Assembly: GCA_036655915.1 (NCBI GenBank)
Contig: JAVVPE010000073.1
Span: 1 to 5,248, forward strand
DNA length: 5,248 nt
Source: JAVWGW01 sp036655915
GTDB taxonomy: Bacteria; Actinomycetota; Coriobacteriia; Coriobacteriales; Eggerthellaceae
Direction: 5' to 3'
The first letter of the stretch is position 1; the number at the start of each line of letters is the position of its first letter. Below are positions 1 to 3,956 of this stretch, piece by piece. The translations under genes and the position numbers were made by a program. The notes under the pieces were generated by a model. It was given only the letters and a program-made list of their open reading frames with translations. It had not been told where the DNA came from and searched no databases.

Positions 1-6
1 TAAGCG

Positions 7-59
7 CACCAGAGTGCCCCTCTGCGATAAGGGGCTTGACTGGTGGTCACAGTATGACC
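7..59. other. Structured non-coding segment at left edge (nested inverted repeats)
   Basis: Seen: CACCAG at 7-12 is complementary to CTGGTG at 40-45. Inside it GCCCCT at 16-21 is complementary to AGGGGC at 30-35, giving a two-part stem with a small internal loop and an 8-nt apical loop. Next to it GGTCA (45-49) pairs with TGACC (55-59) around a 5-nt loop; it shares base 45 with the first stem. No convincing gene covers 1-122. The segment could be a 3' untranslated region, part of an RNA gene that starts outside the window, or a leader for a minus-strand gene to the left. I do not recognise a known riboswitch or tRNA in it. The function is unknown and the pairing is not supported by any comparison. 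Confidence 0.3.
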
Positions 60-91
60 GAAGGCTTTCCGTCAGGAGTACTGCATATGGG

Positions 92-114
92 ACAGTGCGT
101 GGACGCACTGTTTT
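92..114 (+). terminator. Terminator-like hairpin downstream of ade
   Basis: ACAGTGCG (92-99) and CGCACTGT (104-111) form a perfect 8-bp stem around the loop TGGA, followed on the plus strand by TTT and then G. The T-tract lies on the plus-strand side, so the hairpin would best stop a plus-strand transcript from a gene left of the window, convergent with ade. On the minus strand it lies just after the ade stop codon, but the bases that follow are CCCATATG, not a U-tract. It is at best a weak or factor-assisted terminator for ade. Confidence 0.4.
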
Positions 115-122
115 GTGGGAAA

Positions 123-1940
123 CTAAGCTTCGGGGAACAGGTCTGCGAAGGTGAAGCTGCGGCAATCTACGAGGCCGCGGTTGGTCAGGCGCAGTTCGGG
201 CAGGCAGGCAAGCGGGATTAAGGCCATCGTCATAAACGGCGAAGGCATAGTGCATCCGATCGCTTCCCACGCGGCTTCTTCCGCCTGCACTAAGGCGGCG
301 ACTTCTTCAACCGTGCCGTTGTTCATCAGCCCCGCCACCGGCAGCGGAACATGGCCTATGACCTGGCCTTGCGACACCACAACGCTGCCGCCGCCCGAAG
401 CGATAAGCGTGTTGGCTGCAAGCGCCATATCGGCATCGTTTGTGCCCAACACCAGCAGGTTGTGCGCATCGTGGGCCACCGTGGAAGCCATGGCCCCCGA
501 AGTGATGCCGAAGCCCTTCACGAAGCCAAATGCGAAGGTACCCGTTTCATGATGGCGTTCAAACACGAATGCCTTGAGCACATCTTGTGCGGTATCGGAT
601 GCCACCTGGCCTTCCCTGACGGGCATATCCACAAAGGCCTCAAAGGTGCCCACCCGCGCGGGAATAACTTCGATAACGCGTGTGCGCACCGCGTCTTTTG
701 CAGCCGCAGGTGCCGCAATAGCAAAGGTTTCTGGCGTGATGGACCCTTTGATGTGCATGGAATGGGTGGCCCACTCGGGATAGACGAAGGGGTCCACTTC
801 AAAGCAGGCGCGCCCTTCTTCGGCCACCACTTCCCCGTCGATGAGCACGCGCGTAACGCAGCAGCGCTCAAGATCGGACAAAAACACGATGTCGGCGCAG
901 CGGCCCGGCGTAATGGAACCCATTTCGTGATCGACCTGAAAACACTGGGCGGTATTGATGGTGACCATCTGGATGGCACACAAAGGATCGATGCCTTCTT
1001 CGATGGCGCGGCGCACCACATGGTCGAGGTGCCCGTGTTCCACCAGGGTATTGGGGTGCGTATCGTCGGAAACCAAGCAGGCAAAGCGCGTATCGCAGTG
1101 GGCACGCGCCGGATCAGTGATGACCCCGGCCAGCTGCGCTAAGTCGTGCCAGGCAGACCCTTCGCGAAACTGAGCGTACATGCCCAAACGCATCTTGGCC
1201 AGCGCATCTTCTAGGCGCGTCGATTCGTGGCAGCAGCGAATGCCCGCAGCGATATAGGCGTTAAGACCCGCATCGGTTTCGGGGATAGAATAGTGCCCCG
1301 TGGCAATTTTGCCCGCAGCAAGCGTGGCCGCCACTTCGCCGTGTGCGTTTTCCTCGCCCGACAAAATGCCGGGGAAATTCATCATTTCCCCCAAGCCCAC
1401 AACGTTTTCCCACTGCATGGTTTCGGCCACGTCGGCAGCAAAAATGGCCGCTCCCGTATCCTCGAAGCCGGGCACAGCTGGCACGCAGGACGGCGTGGTT
1501 ATCATGGTTTTAAGCGGCGTGCGCGCCCCATCTTGCGCCATAAGCTTGACGCCTTCAAGGCCGAGCACGTTGCAGATTTCGTGCGGATCCCAATAGATGC
1601 CCACCGTGCCATGAGGCACCACGGCGCGCGCGTATTGTGAAGCGGAAAGCATGGAAGATTCCACATGGATGTGCCCGTCGAGGAAGCCCGGCGCAATAAA
1701 GGCACCTTCGGCATCGATAATGCGGGTGCCTTCACCGATGCACTGCGCACCGTCGCCACCCACATAGGCGATGCGCCCGCAGGCTATGGCAACCGTTATA
1801 TCCTCCTGGATTTCGGCGGTGCACACGTTGATCAGGCGCGCATGCGTGATGACAGTAGCGGCGGGCGTGCGACCCTGTGCCACCGCAGCCAAAGTTGCAC
1901 CGCACTGGCTTTGTGGAACCTTGCAAAACGTGTTGATCAT
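123..1940 (-). CDS. ade: Adenine deaminase (Ade, amidohydrolase superfamily)
   Basis: Cytoplasmic purine-salvage enzyme that hydrolyses adenine to hypoxanthine and ammonia; this class is a binuclear metal-dependent amidohydrolase. The product is 605 residues from the chosen start, slightly longer than the roughly 580-590 usual in the family. Seen: PGFLDGHIHVESS with metal-binding H90 and H92; DPHEICNVLG (119-128); GLGEMMNFPG with E185 (a likely metal bridge); H216 in GHYS; H238 in CHES; SDDTHP with D292/D293; and the C-terminal Ade domain with GFG (476-478), AHDAHN (489-494), GTNDADMA, PLPVAGLM and the closing PELRLTNRGLVD. An ATG at 1970 would add ten residues (MNLFDERWSS), but AAAGGTGG (1954-1947) lies six bases before the ATG at 1940, so that start is preferred. 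It is monocistronic in this window and divergent from the NifX-like gene. No frameshift or missing catalytic residue is seen. Confidence 0.95.
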   Translation of the reverse strand: MINTFCKVPQSQCGATLAAVAQGRTPAATVITHARLINVCTAEIQEDITVAIACGRIAYVGGDGAQCIGEGTRIIDAEGAFIAPGFLDGHIHVESSMLSASQYARAVVPHGTVGIYWDPHEICNVLGLEGVKLMAQDGARTPLKTMITTPSCVPAVPGFEDTGAAIFAADVAETMQWENVVGLGEMMNFPGILSGEENAHGEVAATLAAGKIATGHYSIPETDAGLNAYIAAGIRCCHESTRLEDALAKMRLGMYAQFREGSAWHDLAQLAGVITDPARAHCDTRFACLVSDDTHPNTLVEHGHLDHVVRRAIEEGIDPLCAIQMVTINTAQCFQVDHEMGSITPGRCADIVFLSDLERCCVTRVLIDGEVVAEEGRACFEVDPFVYPEWATHSMHIKGSITPETFAIAAPAAAKDAVRTRVIEVIPARVGTFEAFVDMPVREGQVASDTAQDVLKAFVFERHHETGTFAFGFVKGFGITSGAMASTVAHDAHNLLVLGTNDADMALAANTLIASGGGSVVVSQGQVIGHVPLPVAGLMNNGTVEEVAALVQAEEAAWEAIGCTMPSPFMTMALIPLACLPELRLTNRGLVDCRSFTFADLFPEA

Positions 1941-1946
1941 GGATGA

Positions 1947-1954
1947 CCACCTTT
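1947..1954 (-). promoter_or_regulatory. Ribosome binding site that decides the ade start
   Basis: The minus strand reads AAAGGTGG, then six bases (TCATCC), then ATG at 1940. The alternative in-frame ATG at 1970 has only a GGTGG one base away, too close to work, so the downstream ATG is the likely start. I found no confident sigma-70 promoter for either divergent gene in 1971-2060. The only other structure there is GCGTG (2011-2015) facing CACGC (2020-2024), a small hairpin or operator-like dyad in the 5' region of the NifX-like gene. Confidence 0.7.
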
Positions 1955-2072
1955 CATCAAAAAGATTCATGCCACCAGCTTACTATTTATTTCCGTTGAG
2001 CGAAAGACACGCGTGCGCACACGCCAGGCGCGGTATCTTCGATGGCGACCTGTTACCTCAAGGAGGAAACTT

Positions 2073-2426
2073 ATGAAAATTGCCGTTGCCAGCGAGGGAC
2101 TTGATGTCTCGCAGCACTTCGGTCACTGTTCTAACTACAACTATTTTACCGTCGCCAACGGGGCGGTCGTCGATTGCCAAAACATGCCCAGCCCCGGCCA
2201 CCTCTGCGATTCGATGGCGCCCCTTATGAAGGAATTAGACGTGGGTGCGCTGATTACCGGGGGTATCGGGGCGGGTGCAAAAAGCGCCTTTGATGCCCAC
2301 GACATCCCCGTAGTAACGGGCGCCAGCGGCAATGCGCGCCAAGCTGTGGAAGATTATTTAAGCGGTCAGCTTACTTCAAGCGGCAGGTTCTGCGCCGGGC
2401 ACGGCGAACCTTGCACCAACAACTAA
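2073..2426 (+). CDS. NifX/NifB-family dinitrogenase iron-molybdenum cofactor-type protein
   Basis: A 117-residue single-domain protein of the NifB/NifX/NafY fold (dinitrogenase Fe-Mo cofactor biosynthesis family). Relatives bind and carry iron-sulfur or Fe-Mo clusters. Stand-alone copies are common in anaerobes that do not fix nitrogen, and their role there is mostly unknown. Seen: start MKIAVASEG; HFGHC at 15-19; PSPGHLCD (39-46); ITGGIGAGA (61-69); TGASG (82-86) followed by QAVEDYLSGQL; and a tail with C107-x2-H110-x3-C114. Cysteines at 19, 35 and 45 complete the set of possible ligands. The start is fixed by AGGAGG (2061-2066) six bases before ATG; a longer reading from 2013 would add 20 Arg-rich residues without a ribosome site. 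No nif genes are nearby, so a nitrogenase role is not supported. It is probably cytoplasmic and is transcribed alone, converging on rplT. Confidence 0.88.
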   Translation: MKIAVASEGLDVSQHFGHCSNYNYFTVANGAVVDCQNMPSPGHLCDSMAPLMKELDVGALITGGIGAGAKSAFDAHDIPVVTGASGNARQAVEDYLSGQLTSSGRFCAGHGEPCTNN

Positions 2427-2462
2427 GCCCTTGCGGCACCCCCGTTAATCCCCCACCACCCA

Positions 2463-2531
2463 CTCACACAAACCACTCACTTACACAAACCGCACAAAAA
2501 AGGCGACCCGCGGGTCGCCAATTTGTGTGAG
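2463..2531. repeat. Inverted repeat flanking the convergent terminator
   Basis: CTCACACAAA (2463-2472) is a perfect 10-base reverse complement of TTTGTGTGAG (2522-2531). The pair brackets the terminator hairpin at 2496-2519 between the convergent NifX-like and rplT genes. The left part is low-complexity: CACTCAC followed by ACAAACC occurs twice (about 2461-2474 and 2475-2491), so part of the complementarity may be chance in a simple CA-rich tract. If paired, it would enclose the terminator in a larger stem and could help plus-strand termination after the NifX-like gene, where the U-tract is poor. Confidence 0.5.
2496..2519 (-). terminator. Rho-independent terminator of infC-rpmI-rplT
   Basis: Positions 2502-2519 are a perfect 18-base palindrome, GGCGACCCGCGGGTCGCC, which folds as a 7-bp GC-rich stem with a CGCG loop. 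On the minus strand six T residues follow directly (complement of A2496-A2501). This is a textbook intrinsic terminator about 30 bases after the rplT stop. On the plus strand the hairpin is followed by AATTTGTG, so it may also stop the convergent NifX-like transcript less efficiently. Confidence 0.93.
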
Positions 2532-2548
2532 CTTTGTAGCTGCTGTGC

Positions 2549-2902
2549 CTAGAGAGCTTTTTTGGCAACCTCGACCAGGGCACTAAATGCTTGGGGGTCG
2601 TTGATGGCCATGTCGGACAAAACCTTGCGGTCAAGTTCGACACCGGCCCTTTTCAGGCCGTTCATCAGCACGGAATAGGAAAGGCCGTTGATTCTGGCAG
2701 CCGCGTTGATGCGGGTGATCCAGAGGCGACGAATCGTGCGCTTTTTGTTGCGGCGGTCACGATAGACATATTGAAGCGAATGCTGCACCTGTTCTTTCGC
2801 AACGCGATAAGAACGAGATTTTGCACCATAATAACCCTTAGCGCGACCAAGGACGGTACGACGCTTTTTGTGGGCGGAAACTGCACGTTTTACACGAGGC
2901 AT
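2549..2902 (-). CDS. rplT: 50S ribosomal protein L20
   Basis: A 117-residue, very basic protein of standard L20 length. It binds 23S rRNA early in 50S assembly, and in several bacteria it also represses its own operon. Seen: start MPRVKRAVSAHKKRR; the L20 core GRAKGYYGAKSRSYRVAKEQV; YRDRRNKKRTIRRLWITRINAAAR; and the C-terminal globular part GLSYSVLMNGLKRAGVELDRKVLSDMA. The N-terminal extension that threads into rRNA and the C-terminal domain used for regulation are both intact. AAGGAG (2917-2912) precedes the ATG by nine bases, and rpmI ends 17 bases upstream. It is the last gene of infC-rpmI-rplT and is followed by a strong terminator. Confidence 0.98.
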   Translation of the reverse strand: MPRVKRAVSAHKKRRTVLGRAKGYYGAKSRSYRVAKEQVQHSLQYVYRDRRNKKRTIRRLWITRINAAARINGLSYSVLMNGLKRAGVELDRKVLSDMAINDPQAFSALVEVAKKAL

Positions 2903-2919
2903 ATCTTTTCACTCCTTAC

Positions 2920-3117
2920 TTAGCGACGACCGAGATTGCGGGCAATGACTTTGTTGTCAGCGGTAGCGACTTCGGTTTCGTGGCGGAAATTACGCTTACG
3001 TTTCTGGCTCTTCTTCGTCATAATGTGGCTTTTGAAAGCCTTGGAACGCATAATCTTGCCAGAACCGGTTACGCGAAAACGTTTCGCAGTACCGCGGTGA
3101 GTTTTCATCTTAGGCAT
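2920..3117 (-). CDS. rpmI: 50S ribosomal protein L35
   Basis: A 65-residue basic protein of normal L35 length and a component of the large ribosomal subunit. Seen: MPKMKTHRGTAKRFRVTGSGK, then HIMTKKSQKRKRNFR, ending with ARNLGRR; the KMKTHRG.AKRF start is the family signature. Its ATG overlaps the infC stop codon by one base (TAATG on the minus strand), and the purine-rich AAGGAAAGGAAG at the end of infC supplies the ribosome site. Translation is therefore probably coupled to infC. It lies 17 bases before rplT. Confidence 0.98.
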   Translation of the reverse strand: MPKMKTHRGTAKRFRVTGSGKIMRSKAFKSHIMTKKSQKRKRNFRHETEVATADNKVIARNLGRR

Positions 3118-3698
3118 TATTCTTCCTTTCCTTCTTCACTTTCAGTTTCCGTTTTTTCGTTCTCTTTTTTCTTCTTAGCCAGCACGCTGGGCAAAGGGGA
3201 AATCAACATATGCATGTTACGACCTTCCATCTTTGGCTGGTTTTCAATAACCGCCATGTCTTTCAAGTCGTCTGCCAAACGCTCCAAGATGGTCAAACCC
3301 TGTTCGGGGTGAGCCATTTCTCGACCACGGAACATGATGGTGATCTTCACCTTCGAGCCCGCTTCCAAGAAACGCAGAACATGTTTCTTTTTGGTCGTGT
3401 AATCTCCCACATCGATCTTGGGACGGAATTTCATTTCTTTTGTTTCAATCTTGCTCTGGTTCTTGCGGGCCTGTTTAGCTTTGATGGCCTGGTCATAGCG
3501 AAACTTGCCATAATCCATGATGCGACACACGGGCGGTTGCGCGTTGGGCGCAATTTCAACTAAGTCCAAACCGTCAGCATCGGCGACCTTTTGGGCTTCC
3601 GTGACTACGTAAATGCCCATCTGTGATCCGTCGTAACCGATCAGACGACATTCTTTCGCATCGATCTCTTCATTGAGCCGGGGCTCTTGAGCAGCTAT
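3117..3698 (-). CDS. infC: Translation initiation factor IF-3, probable ATA start
   Basis: IF3 binds the 30S subunit, keeps it apart from 50S, and checks the start codon and initiator tRNA. The product is 193 residues from the proposed start. Seen: EPRLNEEI (5-12) opening the N-terminal domain; PPVCRIMDYGKF (55-66), the family signature; a basic linker (KAKQARKNQSK); then the C-terminal domain from KEMKFRPKI through FRGREMAHPEQG to MHMLISPLPSVLAK. After residue 175 comes a charged Lys/Glu tail beyond the common core. Start choice: AAGGAGGTGA (3713-3704) is followed by five bases and then ATA (3698-3696), directly before AAQEPRLNEE. Upstream in-frame ATG/GTG codons (3731, 3758, 3773) have no ribosome site and lie over the leader hairpins. 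The GTG at 3707 is inside the Shine-Dalgarno itself. A rare start fits known infC autoregulation but is inferred. Confidence 0.93.
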   Translation of the reverse strand: MAAQEPRLNEEIDAKECRLIGYDGSQMGIYVVTEAQKVADADGLDLVEIAPNAQPPVCRIMDYGKFRYDQAIKAKQARKNQSKIETKEMKFRPKIDVGDYTTKKKHVLRFLEAGSKVKITIMFRGREMAHPEQGLTILERLADDLKDMAVIENQPKMEGRNMHMLISPLPSVLAKKKKENEKTETESEEGKEE

Positions 3699-3703
3699 CG
3701 CGC

Positions 3704-3713
3704 TCACCTCCTT
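3704..3713 (-). promoter_or_regulatory. Perfect Shine-Dalgarno of infC
   Basis: AAGGAGGTGA on the minus strand is fully complementary to the 3' end of 16S rRNA, an unusually long match. The final G of GGAGG is eight bases before the ATA codon at 3698. This position decides the start: no ATG, GTG or TTG lies at a workable distance downstream. A very strong ribosome site could offset a poor start codon. Confidence 0.8.
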
Positions 3714-3740
3714 ACGTGCGCCGAAGCGCATGCCGTCAAC

Positions 3741-3770
3741 AAAAAACCCGCAGCGCATACGCCACGGGTT
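3741..3770 (-). terminator. Leader terminator / attenuator of infC-rpmI-rplT
   Basis: The minus strand has AACCCGTGGCG (3770-3760), loop TATG (3759-3756) and CGCTGCGGGTT (3755-3745): an 11-bp stem with two G-U pairs. It is followed by TTTT, then GTTG (six T in a row, two of them in the stem). It has the form of a rho-independent terminator and sits 42 bases before the infC start, after the promoter, so it should truncate transcripts before the coding region unless the left arm is held elsewhere. Confidence 0.78.
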
Positions 3771-3821
3771 CACAGGGTAAAATCAGCGGTGCAGATGCAC
3801 CTCAATATCCATGTAACCCAT
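3764..3821 (-). promoter_or_regulatory. Candidate antiterminator pairing
   Basis: On the transcript ATGGGTTACA (3821-3812) can pair with TGTGAACCCGT (3774-3764): ten base pairs with one bulged G and one G-U. The second strand covers seven bases of the terminator's left arm, so the two structures exclude each other. The enclosed loop holds the GGTGC/GCACC hairpin (3801-3788). This is the arrangement expected of an attenuation switch. It was found by eye and is not supported by covariation. Confidence 0.5.
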
Positions 3822-3878
3822 CAGCAGCGCCGAAACAGGTGGAGGGCTCATCCCTCGCTTGAGTAAAACAGCTGAACC

Positions 3879-3907
3879 AGTGTACCAAGCCTTGCCGGCC
3901 TATGCAA
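3879..3907 (-). promoter_or_regulatory. Sigma-70-type promoter of infC operon
   Basis: The minus strand has TTGCAT (3907-3902), a 17-base spacer, then TACACT (3884-3879), with TGG just before it forming an extended -10. An AT-rich stretch (3925-3908, with runs of A and T) lies upstream of the -35 and resembles an UP element. The predicted start is near 3872. The promoter lies within 80 bases after the end of the surface-protein gene, so the ribosomal operon does not depend on read-through from it. Confidence 0.7.
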
Positions 3908-3927
3908 GAAAAAGTTTTCAAGAAATC

Positions 3928-3939
3928 GCTTGGGCAAGC
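3928..3939 (-). terminator. Weak terminator-like dyad after the surface-protein gene
   Basis: The minus strand reads GCTTGCCCAAGC, a 4-5 bp hairpin with a tiny loop, starting 18 bases after the TAG stop. T-rich sequence follows after a short gap (ATTTC, then a run of five T). The stem is short and the U-tract is displaced, so this is a poor intrinsic terminator; the surface-protein transcript may partly run into the infC operon. Confidence 0.25.
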
Positions 3940-3956
3940 CGCCTGCGACGCGCGCC

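Larger units (their letters stand above)
3699..3872 (-). promoter_or_regulatory. infC operon leader (predicted attenuating 5' UTR)
   Basis: About 174 nt separate the predicted transcription start (near 3872) from the infC start. Seen on the transcript: a hairpin with 5-bp stem GAGGG/CCCTC (3856-3842); a hairpin GGTGC/GCACC with loop ATCT (3801-3788); the terminator hairpin (3770-3741); a TGCGC-TTCG-GCGCA hairpin (3730-3717) with a stable UUCG tetraloop; then the Shine-Dalgarno. Established: in B. subtilis an L20-binding leader controls this operon by premature termination. This leader has the parts expected for such control, but I cannot show that it contains an L20-site mimic or matches the L20 leader family. 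Confidence 0.65.

Noticed and set aside
351..1142. Long plus-strand open frame of 263 codons opposite ade
   Set aside because: It lies wholly within the well-supported ade gene on the other strand, has no recognisable domain or ribosome site, and its His/Gly/Arg-rich composition is typical of an antisense shadow.
1227..1640. Second plus-strand open frame opposite ade (137 codons)
   Set aside because: Same reason: it mirrors conserved ade codons and shows no protein family features.
2461..2501. CA-rich short repeats considered as a CRISPR fragment
   Set aside because: The units are short, imperfect and without regular spacers; this is simple low-complexity intergenic sequence.
2591..2923. 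Plus-strand frame of 110 codons opposite rplT
   Set aside because: It is an antisense shadow of the certain rplT gene.
3699..3773. Longer IF3 reading from GTG 3773 or ATG 3731
   Set aside because: These starts lack ribosome sites, the extra residues cover the terminator and UUCG hairpins, and IF3 homologues begin close to the EPRLNEE segment.
3783..3851. Possible 22-residue leader peptide in the infC leader (minus strand, ATG at 3851, TGA at 3785-3783)
   Set aside because: The only purine-rich element (GAGGG) abuts the ATG with no spacer, the start lies in a hairpin loop, and the peptide has no run of regulatory codons. RNA-based attenuation fits better.
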